A stretch of 64,000 nt of DNA from Mycetocola zhujimingii (GCF_003065425.1 NZ_CP026949.1:744001-808000), one strand, 5' to 3'; positions 49,589-58,241 are shown, counted from the first letter of the stretch. Program-made: numbers and translations. The notes: a model not told the origin generated them from the letters alone.

Positions 49589-51136
49589 CTACAGTCCGCC
49601 GCGGGCACGTCGGGTTTCACGCCGTTTGTGCCACAGCCTGGCCAGCTTGCGCCGCGCCCGGAGAGCCAGCGGGTCGGGAGGCTCGGGTTGACGGGTCCTG
49701 ACGTTGGGTGCCGCCGCCCGGTCAAGCTCGACCGCCCAGCGTCTGGTGACCGCCTGGTCCGAGTACGCGGCTGACGTGCGCACAGCGTTTCTCCGCAGCG
49801 CGTCGAGCTTTCGCGCCGGAAGGCTCGTCACGCGTTCGATCGCCGCGGTGAGCGCGGCGAGGTCCCCGGGCGGAACCAGGAAGCCGTTGAAACCGTCCCG
49901 GATGATGTCGGCAGGCCCATACGGGATGTCGTATGCGATGGGAAGGCAGCCGGCTGCCATCGCTTCGACCAGCACGAGCGGGAACCCCTCGCTCTTCGAG
50001 GTCAACAACAGGAAAGAGCTCTCGCGAAGGTGATTCCTCGCGTTCGGGTCGTAGCCGTGTAAGCGCACGCCGCCGTCGGTTCTCTCAATGGCCGCTTCGA
50101 TCCGGCCGCGTTTGGGCCCGTCGCCATAGATGTCCAGTGTCACGGGAGTGGACTCGGCGCGAGCGGCAGCGATGGCGCGTACCGCGTGGTCAACCCGTTT
50201 GCGGTCGTCAAGCGCCGAGAGCATGATGCCAGAGTGAACGTTCCTGGGCGGGGGTGCTGCCGACGCGCGCGGAACCTCCCTTCCGTTCGGGATTACTGCC
50301 GTGCGCGCCCGTGGCCCGAGCAACGGCAGCGCGTCGGCCCGCTGCCGTTCGGTCAGGAATACCAGCAGGTTGAAAGCCCCTGGGTTCTCGAAGACCGCGG
50401 CCCGCGAGGCACGAATGCTTCGGCCGTCGGCGCCGAGGTGCGAACCGTGAAGCACGTGCGCCGACACCACGTTGGATCGCTTGTACCCGACCATGAAGCG
50501 TGCGCTCGTCTTGCTGTCAACGATCATCGTCGCCCGCTCGCGGTCCCGGACCTCGTCGAGCCACCAGCGGTACAGGGACCATGCGCCATTCCACGCCTTC
50601 ACCGGATTGCCCGCCGGGTCGCACAACACGATGCTGCGTCCCCCAGGAGTACCCCGTTCCGTGACGTCCCGGCGATCGCTCACCGCCAGTGATCCATCGG
50701 CGCGGTAATGGTCGACCTGGAGCGGTTCCGAACCGCTCGCGTCGTACCTGGTGCGGTTCATGACACGGCCGTCTCGTTCGCCGGGGACGTATGCTCCAGT
50801 GTTCTCGAGAGGGGTGAAACCCTCGACGCTCTTCCTCCCGGGAATGCTCACTCCCACACCGGCGTAGTCGCCGGGCGAAGGGTGCTCACGCAACCAGTCC
50901 CACACATTGAGGAGTCGCATCCCCGGCACGATTTTTCCCGAGGAGCGCAGGCCCTGTTCGACCCGTGGGTAGTCGGGGCGAGTGTCAAAGGTGAGGACAT
51001 CCACGCGGACGCCGCCCAGCCGGACGAATGCTCGTGAGCGGTGGAGCAGTGCTCCGGTCATTCCGCCGTATGTATCCGAAATCCCCCAGGTGATGGCGTA
51101 ATGGCGACCTGCTGGCAGAGCGATCCGAGCTGGCAC
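49589..51136 (-). CDS. GT4 glycosyltransferase, TagE/TarM-like (copy A)
   Basis: 515 residues from GTG at 51134-51136, set by AAGGAG at 51141-51146. GT-B enzyme with an insertion between halves as in poly(glycerol/ribitol-phosphate) glucosyltransferases. HYAITWGISDTYGGMTGALL opens the acceptor domain, a beta-rich middle contains LQVDHYRADGSLAVSDRRDV, and the donor domain has SALDDRKRVDHAVRAI and SEGFPLVLVEAMAAGCLPIA (E-x7-E). It likely glycosylates a wall teichoic-like polymer. Copy B at 52317 is a clear paralogue; an acyltransferase lies between them. Confidence 0.83.
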   Translation of the reverse strand: MPARIALPAGRHYAITWGISDTYGGMTGALLHRSRAFVRLGGVRVDVLTFDTRPDYPRVEQGLRSSGKIVPGMRLLNVWDWLREHPSPGDYAGVGVSIPGRKSVEGFTPLENTGAYVPGERDGRVMNRTRYDASGSEPLQVDHYRADGSLAVSDRRDVTERGTPGGRSIVLCDPAGNPVKAWNGAWSLYRWWLDEVRDRERATMIVDSKTSARFMVGYKRSNVVSAHVLHGSHLGADGRSIRASRAAVFENPGAFNLLVFLTERQRADALPLLGPRARTAVIPNGREVPRASAAPPPRNVHSGIMLSALDDRKRVDHAVRAIAAARAESTPVTLDIYGDGPKRGRIEAAIERTDGGVRLHGYDPNARNHLRESSFLLLTSKSEGFPLVLVEAMAAGCLPIAYDIPYGPADIIRDGFNGFLVPPGDLAALTAAIERVTSLPARKLDALRRNAVRTSAAYSDQAVTRRWAVELDRAAAPNVRTRQPEPPDPLALRARRKLARLWHKRRETRRARGGL

Positions 51137-51140
51137 TTGG

Positions 51141-51146
51141 CTCCTT
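51141..51146 (-). promoter_or_regulatory. ribosome binding site deciding the TagE-like copy A start
   Basis: AAGGAG on the minus strand, 4 nt before the GTG at 51136. Supports the 515-residue product over the longer 549-residue reading. Confidence 0.75.
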
Positions 51147-51346
51147 CCCTCGCGTCTCTCCGGCCGCTGGCGCACCGGATTCGGAATAGTAACCGCTGCA
51201 GAGTCGGCTCGACAGGGCCGCACAGACAGGGCTGACACGACAGCGCCCGGCGTGGCGGTTGGGCCGTGTCCGGCGTCATCGGGGCGAGAAGCGCTTCACG
51301 GCGCGATTCCGGGAACTCCCAGCCGCGTCCGGTTAGCGTGGAACGA

Positions 51347-52489
51347 ATGGGAACTGGGCAAACCGAACGCATGCACGCGCTCGACGGTGTGCGCGGCGTT
51401 GCAGCCGTCGTTGTCGTGCTTTACCACCTGACCCTCATGGCGCGTCCGCGACTGGAGGAGACCGCCGGCCTCTGGGAGTGGATCACCCAGTCTCCGCTCA
51501 GGCCCCTGACCGCCGGCAGCGAAGCGGTGCTCGTCTTCTTCGTGTTGAGCGGACTGGTCGTCTCGATCCCCGCGCTTTCGGCAACCTTCGACTGGCTCCG
51601 GTACTACCCGAGCCGTCTCATCCGCCTCTATCTTCCCGTCATCGGCGCTGTGCTGTTCGCTGTCGCACTGATCCTCGTCGTCCCTCGGTTCCCCGGCGCG
51701 ATCACCCCGGACAGCTGGCTCGACAACCGGGTGGCGTCGAGTATCTCCCTCGGCCGGATCATCGAAGAGTCGTCGCTCCTCCCGGAGACCTACACGGTCG
51801 TGAACGTGCTCTGGTCACTCCGCTGGGAGGTGATCTTCTCGGTACTGCTGCCGGTGTTCATCGTCGTCGGGCTCGCGGTGCGCCGCCGACCCTGGCTCGC
51901 CGCTGTGGTGTCGGTTGCGCTCATGGTGGCTGGCCGGGTCCTCGAGGTCGACGCGCTCGTCTACCTGCCCACGTTTTTCCTCGGCACTCTGATGGCCGTT
52001 CACCTGCCGGGGATCAGGGCATGGGCTGACCGGGTGAACCGCCGCGGCGGCTGGTTCATCTGGGGAGCGCTCGCCGTGGCATCCGTCGTTCTCCTCGTCC
52101 TGAGCTGGCTCACCCGCGACATCGCCCCGGCGGGCTCCAGCGCGAGCGCAGCCCTGTGGGGCCTCGCCGGTGCCGGTGCTGCCGGGCTCATCGTCGTCGC
52201 GATCGGGTCGCCCCTTGCCGAACGGATGCTGTCAGCCCGCCTGCCGCTCTGGCTCGGCCGTGTCTCGTTCAGCCTCTATCTCGTACACGTGCCTGTGCTG
52301 GCGAGCGTTGCCTTTCTCATCGGCGACGCTGCGTGGTGGCTGGTTGCGCTGATCGCGTTCCCCGCCAGTTTCGCCATCGCCTGGCTATTCCACGTCGCAG
52401 TCGAAACACCAGCGCATCGACTGGCGCGGCGGGCCGGAAACCGCGTCGCTTCGCGGCACGATCGAGTTCCGACGCCCATCGCTTCGTAA
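51347..52489 (+). CDS. acyltransferase 3 (OafA-like) membrane protein
   Basis: 380 residues from ATG at 51347. MHALDGVRGVAAVVVVLYHL is the signature N-terminus with the catalytic His, ten or so hydrophobic helices follow, and LWSLRWEVIFSVLLP carries the RxxxE-type motif. YLVHVPVLASVAFLIG and the closing VAVETPAHRLARRAG are also typical. O-acylates extracytoplasmic glycans. Lies divergent from TagE-like copy A. Its last 173 nt lie antisense within the 3' end of copy B; both products look conserved through the overlap. Confidence 0.88.
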   Translation: MGTGQTERMHALDGVRGVAAVVVVLYHLTLMARPRLEETAGLWEWITQSPLRPLTAGSEAVLVFFVLSGLVVSIPALSATFDWLRYYPSRLIRLYLPVIGAVLFAVALILVVPRFPGAITPDSWLDNRVASSISLGRIIEESSLLPETYTVVNVLWSLRWEVIFSVLLPVFIVVGLAVRRRPWLAAVVSVALMVAGRVLEVDALVYLPTFFLGTLMAVHLPGIRAWADRVNRRGGWFIWGALAVASVVLLVLSWLTRDIAPAGSSASAALWGLAGAGAAGLIVVAIGSPLAERMLSARLPLWLGRVSFSLYLVHVPVLASVAFLIGDAAWWLVALIAFPASFAIAWLFHVAVETPAHRLARRAGNRVASRHDRVPTPIAS

Positions 52490-54008
52490 CGGCCTCGTCT
52501 GAGTAATGGGACGCCGTCTGCACGGCGTGGCGTCTCATCGCGTGTACCCGTGCGGCCGGGAGGGCGACCAGCCGCTCGATCGCAGCACTCAGCGCGGGAA
52601 TATCGCCCGGCGGAACGAGGAATCCGTTGACGCCGTCCCTGATGATGTCCGCGGGGCCATAGGCGATGTCGTAGGCGATCGGCAGGCAACCGGCCGCCAT
52701 CGCCTCGACGAGAACCAGGGGGAAGCCCTCGCTTCGTGAGCTCAGGAGAAGGAAGGAACTCTCCGAAAGGTGGGTGCTGGCATCCGGGTCGTATCCGCGC
52801 AGCGTGATCCCGCCACCGGCCTTCGCGATGGCCGCCTCAACGCGTTGTCGTTCGGGGCCTTCGCCGTAGATGTCCAGGGTGGCGGGCGCACCGGCGGCCC
52901 GTGCCCCGGCAATCGCGCGCACGGAGTGCTCGACCCGCTTGCGTTTCTCAAGGGCCGACAGCATGATGCCCGACGTGACGGGGCGGTCTTTCGGTGCCGC
53001 GGACGCTCGCGGCACGGCGCGGCCGTTGGGAATCACGGCGGTGTGCACCTGATCGCCGAGAAGCGGCTCCGCCTCGGTGCGCTGACGTTCCGTGAGGAAG
53101 ACCAGTGCGTCGAACGAGCGTGGATCATCGAACACCGCCGCCCTCGATGCGCGCACCGTCGTCTCGTCCGACCCCGCGAGGTGCGAGGCATGGACGACGT
53201 GCATGACGAGCAGCTGCGGCCGCACGTAACCGACCATGAATCGTGCGCTCGTCTTGCTGTCGACGATCATCGTCGCCGGGCCGCTGCCGCGCATTTGGTC
53301 CAGCCACCAGCGGTAGAGGGCCCAGGCCCGGTCCCACGCCCGCACCGGTGTGCCCGAGGTGTCGCAGAGTACGATGCTGCGGCCGCCGACGGTCCCGCGC
53401 TGCCTGACGTCGCGGCGGTCACTCACCGCGAGCGTGCCGTCTGGCCGGTAGTGATCGACCTGCAACTCGGTCACGCCGTCGTCGGCGTACCGAGTGAGAC
53501 TCATGATCATGCCGTTACGGGTTCCGGCGAAGTACTGCCCGCCCCGGTCGAGGGGACCGAACGCCGCGGTCAGATTTTCCGAAGCGGATGCCTTGGTGCG
53601 GGCAAATTGCCCGGGCGACGGGTGGTCACGCATCCAGTCCCACAGGTTGACCAGGCTCATACCGTCGATCAGCCTGCCGCCCTGTCGCAGGCGGCGTTCC
53701 ACCTCCGGATAGTCCGGGCGCGCATCGAAGGTCAGGACGTCGACATCGATCCCGCCGAGGCGGACGAAAGCCCGTGAGCGGTGGAGGAACGCCCCGGTCA
53801 TGCCGCCGAAGGTGTCGGAGATTCCCCAGGTGATGACGAAGTGTCGGCCCTGGCGCAGTCGAACGCGTGAGATTTCGCGCTCCTTCCCGTCGAAACAGTT
53901 GGGCGGGAGCGTCCCCGCACGTGCAAGCGTACCCGCCGGGGAGCGGCACCCCGGAAATCCGGTCGCATCCCCGCATCCGTACGTCCGTCGCATCCGTTCG
54001 TCTGTCAC
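52317..54008 (-). CDS. GT4 glycosyltransferase, TagE/TarM-like (copy B), start uncertain
   Basis: Paralogue of copy A along nearly its full length: HFVITWGISDTFGGMTGAFL, LQVDHYRPDGTLAVSDRRDV, SALEKRKRVEHSVRAI and SEGFPLVLVEAMAAGCLPIA. The coordinates take the first in-frame ATG at 54006-54008, which lies at the edge of the 83-bp repeat array and adds 45 unconserved residues. Homology to copy A begins near 53873. Exactly there, AAGGAG (53880-53885) sits 6 nt before an ATC codon (53871-53873), with no ATG, GTG or TTG in frame between 53993 and that point. Either ATC initiates (518 residues) or the array-edge ATG at 54008 or 53993 is used. Overlaps the acyltransferase gene by 173 nt. Confidence 0.8.
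   Translation of the reverse strand: MTDERMRRTYGCGDATGFPGCRSPAGTLARAGTLPPNCFDGKEREISRVRLRQGRHFVITWGISDTFGGMTGAFLHRSRAFVRLGGIDVDVLTFDARPDYPEVERRLRQGGRLIDGMSLVNLWDWMRDHPSPGQFARTKASASENLTAAFGPLDRGGQYFAGTRNGMIMSLTRYADDGVTELQVDHYRPDGTLAVSDRRDVRQRGTVGGRSIVLCDTSGTPVRAWDRAWALYRWWLDQMRGSGPATMIVDSKTSARFMVGYVRPQLLVMHVVHASHLAGSDETTVRASRAAVFDDPRSFDALVFLTERQRTEAEPLLGDQVHTAVIPNGRAVPRASAAPKDRPVTSGIMLSALEKRKRVEHSVRAIAGARAAGAPATLDIYGEGPERQRVEAAIAKAGGGITLRGYDPDASTHLSESSFLLLSSRSEGFPLVLVEAMAAGCLPIAYDIAYGPADIIRDGVNGFLVPPGDIPALSAAIERLVALPAARVHAMRRHAVQTASHYSDEAVTKRWASELDRAAKRRGFRPAAPVDALVFRLRRGIARRWRNWRGTRSAQPATTQRRR
53880..53885 (-). promoter_or_regulatory. Shine-Dalgarno facing a non-canonical ATC
   Basis: AAGGAG on the minus strand, 6 nt from an in-frame ATC (53871-53873) at the point where similarity with TagE-like copy A begins. 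Suggests ATC initiation or a lost start codon. Confidence 0.5.
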
Positions 54009-54481
54009 AAATGCACGCCATAACCCGCGGATGCCTGCATTTGCGACGACCGAACCGCCGTCCGCATACCCGGCATCCGTTCGTCTGTCACAAATGCACG
54101 CCTCAACCCGCGGATGCGTGCATTTGCGACGACCGAACTGCCGCCCGCATACCGGGCATCCGTTCGTCTGTCACAAACGCACGCCCCAGCCCGCGGAGAC
54201 GTGCATTCGCGACGACCGAACGGCCGCCCGCATACCCGGCATCCGTTCGTCTGTCACAAATGCACACCCCGGCCCGCGGATTCGTGCATTTGCGACGACC
54301 GAACCGCCCGTCCGCACGCCTCGCACGGTTCGTCTGTCGCAAATGCACGCCCCAGCCCGCGGAGACGTGCATTTGCGACGACCGAACCGCCGTCCGCATA
54401 CCGGGCATCCGTTCGTCTGTCACAAACGCACGCCCCAGCCCGCGGAGACGTGCATTCGCGACGACCGAACCGCCATCCGCC
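53991..54481. repeat. 83-bp tandem repeat array, six units
   Basis: Six head-to-tail units with an exact 83-bp period, GTTCGTCTGTC(A/G)CAAA starting at 53996, 54079, 54162, 54245, 54328 and 54411. Every unit contains two half-complementary arms, TCTGTCACAAATGCA and TGCATTTGCGACGACCGA, around a GC-rich centre (CCCGCGG), so each can fold into an imperfect hairpin. The whole unit is conserved, including the centre, so there are no unique spacers as in CRISPR. Two sequence subtypes alternate irregularly (CAAATGCA versus CAAACGCA). The array fills the space between TagE-like copy B and an acyl-CoA dehydrogenase gene. No repeat-derived protein is likely. Confidence 0.95.
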
Positions 54482-54599
54482 ACCGCACCACCACCGCACC
54501 GACACCGCCGGGCGCCGCCAGCGCGATGGCAGGAAACAGCACGCTGATCAGCATCGGAGCACGGAAAGCGACGTGAGGATCGCCGGCCGGGTACGAATG
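54482..54599. other. spacer between repeat array and acyl-CoA dehydrogenase
   Basis: Short CAC-rich stretch after the array followed by unique sequence. With the array it makes about 590 nt without a supported gene. Confidence 0.6.
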
Positions 54600-55778
54600 C
54601 TAGACGAACGCCGCCTTGCCCGTGATGGCCCGGCCAACGATGAGCGAGTTCATCTCGCGCGTGCCCTCGTACGAGTACAGCGCCTCGGCATCCGCGAAGA
54701 ATCGGGCAGCCTCGTAGTCGAGAACTATGCCGTTTCCGCCCATTGCTTCGCGCGCCCAGCCGACGGTCTCGCGCATCTTCGAGGTGCAGAAGCCCTTCGC
54801 GAGAGCCGAGTGCTCGTCACGCTGGGTTCCCTCATCGAGCATTTGTGAGACCCGCACGCACATGGCCATCGACGCCGTGATGTTGCCGAGGCACTTGGCG
54901 AGGAGGTCCTGGATGAGCTGGTGCTCGGCGATCGGTTTGCCGAACTGCTCACGTTCCTTTGCGTACGCGACGGCAGCCTCGTACGCGCCGACAGAGACGC
55001 CGACGCTCGACCAGGCGACAGCGGCACGGGTGAGGCGGAGCACCTTCGCTGTGTCGCGGAACGAGTTGGCGTTCGCCAGGCGCATGCTCTCGGGAACAAC
55101 GACGTTCTCGAGGGTGATGTCGGCGTTCTGCACGGGGCGAAGAGCGATCTTGCGCTCGATTTTGGTTGCGGTGTAGCCGGGGGAGTCGGTCCTGACGATG
55201 AAGCCCTTGACCTGACCGTCCTCGGTGTCCTTGGCCCAGATGACGGTGATGTCGCTGAACGTGGCGTTTCCGATCCAGCGCTTCGAACCGTTGAGCGTCC
55301 AGGACTCACCGTCGCGAGTCGCCGTCGTGCGCAGCCCGCGGGCGCTGTCGCTCCCCGACAGTGGCTCGGTGAGGCCGAACGCACCAATGACCTCGCCGCT
55401 CGCCATCTTCGGCAGCCATTCGCTGCGCTGTTCGGCAGAACCGCACACGCTGATCGATCCCATGGCGAGGCCTTCCTGCACGCCGATGAACGTCGCCATC
55501 GACGCGTCGACCCGAGCCATCTCCATGGCCACGAGACCGCGGAACACCGCCGAGTTCTCGAACGGCCGCACCTCCTCGAACCCGTAGCGCGCGACATCGG
55601 TCTCGAGGAACGAGGTGATGAGTTCGTGGGGGAACTCGGCGCGCTCCCAGTAGTCGTTGATCACCGGACGCACCGTGGTTTCCATGTAGCTGCGAACCCG
55701 CATGAGTGCGTCTTTCTCCCGATCGGAGACGAGGCTTTCGAATCCGTAGAAATCGCTGGCGAGTGGTTCAAACGACAT
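54600..55778 (-). CDS. acyl-CoA dehydrogenase, glutaryl-CoA dehydrogenase-like
   Basis: 392 residues from the ATG at 55776-55778 (the open frame runs much further upstream but without homology). AFGLTEPLSGSDSARGLRTT is the FAD/substrate loop. WTLNGSKRWIGNATFSDI and YAKEREQFGKPIAEHQLIQD are family signatures, as is REAMGGNGI. YSYEGTREMNSLIVGRAITG holds the catalytic Glu in the YEGT position, as in glutaryl-CoA dehydrogenases and related enzymes. Oxidises an acyl-CoA at C2-C3 with FAD. Substrate is not certain. Divergent from manA. Confidence 0.9.
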   Translation of the reverse strand: MSFEPLASDFYGFESLVSDREKDALMRVRSYMETTVRPVINDYWERAEFPHELITSFLETDVARYGFEEVRPFENSAVFRGLVAMEMARVDASMATFIGVQEGLAMGSISVCGSAEQRSEWLPKMASGEVIGAFGLTEPLSGSDSARGLRTTATRDGESWTLNGSKRWIGNATFSDITVIWAKDTEDGQVKGFIVRTDSPGYTATKIERKIALRPVQNADITLENVVVPESMRLANANSFRDTAKVLRLTRAAVAWSSVGVSVGAYEAAVAYAKEREQFGKPIAEHQLIQDLLAKCLGNITASMAMCVRVSQMLDEGTQRDEHSALAKGFCTSKMRETVGWAREAMGGNGIVLDYEAARFFADAEALYSYEGTREMNSLIVGRAITGKAAFV

Positions 55779-56012
55779 TCGTGCTCCGTTGCGTTGTGGT
55801 CGGTCGTCCGGGTGAAGCGGACTCGAGTGAAGCCTACGGATGCGCGGCTTTGCGGCACAATCGATTGCCGTTTTGAGGCAACACAGACGGGATGCCGTCG
55901 GGCGGCTCTTGTAGGGTGTCGATGAACGCTCGCCGCTTATGGGGCGTGAAAATCCGGCGCCGTACCATGACACTCGGCCATGACGCTCGACCACTTGAAT
56001 AAGGACCTGTCC

Positions 56013-57230
56013 GTGTTGATTCCCCTGAGCAATGTTCCCCGCGATTATGCCTGGGGATCGACAACGGCCATCTCCGGCTTGCTCGGAACGACGCCATCCG
56101 GCGGACCGGAGGCTGAACTCTGGCTCGGCGCCCACGCCGGATCGCCCGCGCGCGTGCTCGATCCGTCGATGACCGGTGGGGCAGCGACGCTCGCTGACTG
56201 GATCGAGAGGGATCCCGCGGCCGCCGGACTCTCGGAACCGCGGCTGCCTTTCCTCCTCAAGGTGCTCGCCGCCGACGCCCCGCTTTCGCTTCAGGCGCAC
56301 CCGTCGCCCGAAGAAGCGCGCTCCGGGTTCGAGCGGGAGAACGCTGCGGGGATCGCTCCCGACGCGGAGAACCGGAATTATCGCGACGCCTTCCACAAGC
56401 CCGAACTGATCTACGCGCTCAGCGAGACGTTCGACGCTCTCTGCGGATTCCGGCCGGTCGCTGAGGCGATCGTCGACGTCGACGCACTGCTCGCGGTGCC
56501 TGGACTCAGCGCTGATGCCCTGGTCCGGCTGCGGGGGTTCCGTGACGGGCTCGCTGGGGGTGCTGGCACTGAGGGTGCTGATACTGATGCGGATGTCCTG
56601 CGTTCTGTCGTCGAGGATCTCCTGACCAATGACGTGTCTGCGCTGGTTCAGGCGGTGACGGATGCCGCGGCATCCGCACCCGAGACGCCCGCGGTGAAGA
56701 CCGTTCGGCGGCTCGCGGGCTTCTACCCCGGTGACGCTGGAATCGCAGTGTCCCTGCTCGTCCGCAGCGTGACCCTCAAGCGTGGAGAGGTGCTGTACCT
56801 GCCTGCGGGAAACATCCACGCCTATCTTGGCGGGCTGGGGGTTGAGCTCATGGCGGCGAGCGACAACGTGCTGCGCGGCGGTCTCACCCCGAAACACATC
56901 GACGTCCCCGAACTGCTGAGCGTTCTCGACTTCACGCCGCTGCCCGTCCCGTACCTCGATCCGCGTCCGGCCGGTGCTGGTGCCGAGGTCTTTGTTCCCG
57001 ACGTTCCCGATTTCGAACTCATTCATGTCTCCGGCCTGGGGGAGGAGGCGACCCGCCTCGAGCTGCCGGGCCCGGCCATCGCGCTCGTCACCGACGGAAG
57101 CGTGACCGTCGCTGGGGCATCCGCTCACCGAACCGTTGAGCGTGGCGGGGCGCTCTACATCACGCCTGACGAGGGGCCGCTCACCATTGCGGGTTCCGGC
57201 GAGTTATTCCTCGCAACGACGCGGCTGTAA
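56013..57230 (+). CDS. manA: mannose-6-phosphate isomerase, class I
   Basis: 405 residues from GTG at 56013, chosen because AAGGA (56001-56005) stands 7 nt upstream and the product then begins with IPLSNVPRDYAWGS; an ATG at 55980 adds 11 residues. Zinc-site motifs QAHPSPEEA and NYRDAFHKPELIYAL, and AGNIHAYLGGLGVELMAASD with the conserved GVELMASSDN-like block, identify type I PMI. Interconverts fructose-6-P and mannose-6-P, feeding GDP-mannose and, via Gmd/Fcl, GDP-fucose. Convergent with the GlxA-type regulator. Confidence 0.94.
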   Translation: MLIPLSNVPRDYAWGSTTAISGLLGTTPSGGPEAELWLGAHAGSPARVLDPSMTGGAATLADWIERDPAAAGLSEPRLPFLLKVLAADAPLSLQAHPSPEEARSGFERENAAGIAPDAENRNYRDAFHKPELIYALSETFDALCGFRPVAEAIVDVDALLAVPGLSADALVRLRGFRDGLAGGAGTEGADTDADVLRSVVEDLLTNDVSALVQAVTDAAASAPETPAVKTVRRLAGFYPGDAGIAVSLLVRSVTLKRGEVLYLPAGNIHAYLGGLGVELMAASDNVLRGGLTPKHIDVPELLSVLDFTPLPVPYLDPRPAGAGAEVFVPDVPDFELIHVSGLGEEATRLELPGPAIALVTDGSVTVAGASAHRTVERGGALYITPDEGPLTIAGSGELFLATTRL

Positions 57231-57236
57231 CCGACC

Positions 57237-57261
57237 GGCCGGCTGGAGTGTTCAGCCGGCC
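57237..57261. terminator. hairpin between manA and the AraC-type regulator gene
   Basis: GGCCGGCTG (57237-57245) pairs with CAGCCGGCC (57253-57261) around a 7-nt loop. The right arm covers the regulator gene's stop codon. No T tract; placement between convergent genes suggests shared termination. Confidence 0.6.
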
Positions 57262-58226
57262 ATCTCCTCTGCGGTGGTCGTGCAACTGAAGGCACGGCGG
57301 TACGCGTTCGGTGTCGTGTGCAGAACCTTGAGGAAGTGGTGACGCATCACCGCCGATGAGCCGAAACCGCTCTCGGCGGCAATCTGCTCCAGTCCGTAAT
57401 CGGTGCGCTCGAGCAGCTGCTGCGCCCGGATCAGCCGTTGCCTGTTGAGCCACGCCGCCGGGGTCGCGCCCAACTCGGCGCGGAACCGGCGGGCGAACGT
57501 GCGCTCGGACATGAGCGCCCGTGCCGCGAGCACATCAACGGTGAGATTCTCGGCGAGGTTCTCGAGCATCCAGTCGGTGACGGCCGCAAACGAGTCGCTC
57601 TGCCGTTCGGGCACCGGCGCCTGGATGAATTGTGCCTGGCCGCCGTCCCGCTGGGGTGGGACAACCATGCGGCGAGCGATGACATTCGCCGCCGCTGCCC
57701 CGAGCTCCGTGCGGACGAGGTGAAGGCAGGCGTCGATTCCCGCAGCGGTGCCCGCGCCAGTTATCACGCCGCGGTCCTCGACGAACAGCACGTCGGGGTC
57801 GACGTCGGTCAGGGGGTACTCACGGGCGAGCTGGTCCGTGTACATCCAATGGGTCGTGCTCCGGCGTCCGTCGAGGATTCCCGCTTCGGCGAGAGCGAAA
57901 GCGCCGCTGCACACCGAGAGGATCCATGCGCCCCGTTTCTCGGCATCCCTCAGGAGGTCGAGGACTCGCTCGTCAGGGTCGCCGCCCGTGACCGAATACG
58001 CGGGGATGGCGATGAGGTCGGCGTCAGCTGCCGCGCTGAGGTCGTCGGCGACCACGATGTCGAAGCCCAGTTTGGTCCTCACGGGGCCGGGGTCGGCTGT
58101 CACGATGCGGAAATCGAAGCCGGGTCCGCCCGAGTCGGTCCTGTCGATGCCGAAGACTTCGCAGATGACGCCGAACTCGAACGGCGCCATGTCGGGAAGG
58201 GCGACCACAGCGATTTTCTTCAACAT
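57252..58226 (-). CDS. GlxA-type AraC-family transcriptional regulator
   Basis: 324 residues from ATG at 58224-58226, with GGAGG at 58232-58236. The N-terminal two-thirds is a DJ-1/PfpI-like domain (KKIAVVALPDMAPFEFGVIC; nucleophile-elbow-like ILSVCSGAFALAEAG; STTHWMYTDQLAREYP). The C-terminal AraC helix-turn-helix pair begins ALMSERTFARRFRAELGATP and ends LEQIAAESGFGSSAVMRHHF. Such regulators often control neighbouring catabolic or stress genes and themselves. The divergent intergenic region carries matching direct repeats. Confidence 0.92.
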   Translation of the reverse strand: MLKKIAVVALPDMAPFEFGVICEVFGIDRTDSGGPGFDFRIVTADPGPVRTKLGFDIVVADDLSAAADADLIAIPAYSVTGGDPDERVLDLLRDAEKRGAWILSVCSGAFALAEAGILDGRRSTTHWMYTDQLAREYPLTDVDPDVLFVEDRGVITGAGTAAGIDACLHLVRTELGAAAANVIARRMVVPPQRDGGQAQFIQAPVPERQSDSFAAVTDWMLENLAENLTVDVLAARALMSERTFARRFRAELGATPAAWLNRQRLIRAQQLLERTDYGLEQIAAESGFGSSAVMRHHFLKVLHTTPNAYRRAFSCTTTAEEMAG

Positions 58227-58241
58227 ACGAGCCTCCGGTAT

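Noticed and set aside
53991-54481. CRISPR array
   Set aside because: Repeats are contiguous 83-bp units conserved over their full length; there are no variable spacers and no cas genes nearby.
53800-54576. Long plus-strand open frames through the 83-bp array encoding periodic CHKRTPQPAE-like peptides
   Set aside because: All three frames stay open because the repeat lacks stop codons; the peptide repeats merely follow the DNA period, with no signal, start site or homology, and part is antisense to TagE-like copy B.
55779-57128. N-terminal extension of the acyl-CoA dehydrogenase to 842 residues
   Set aside because: The extra 450 residues are the antisense of manA plus intergenic DNA; the conserved protein starts at the ATG at 55778.
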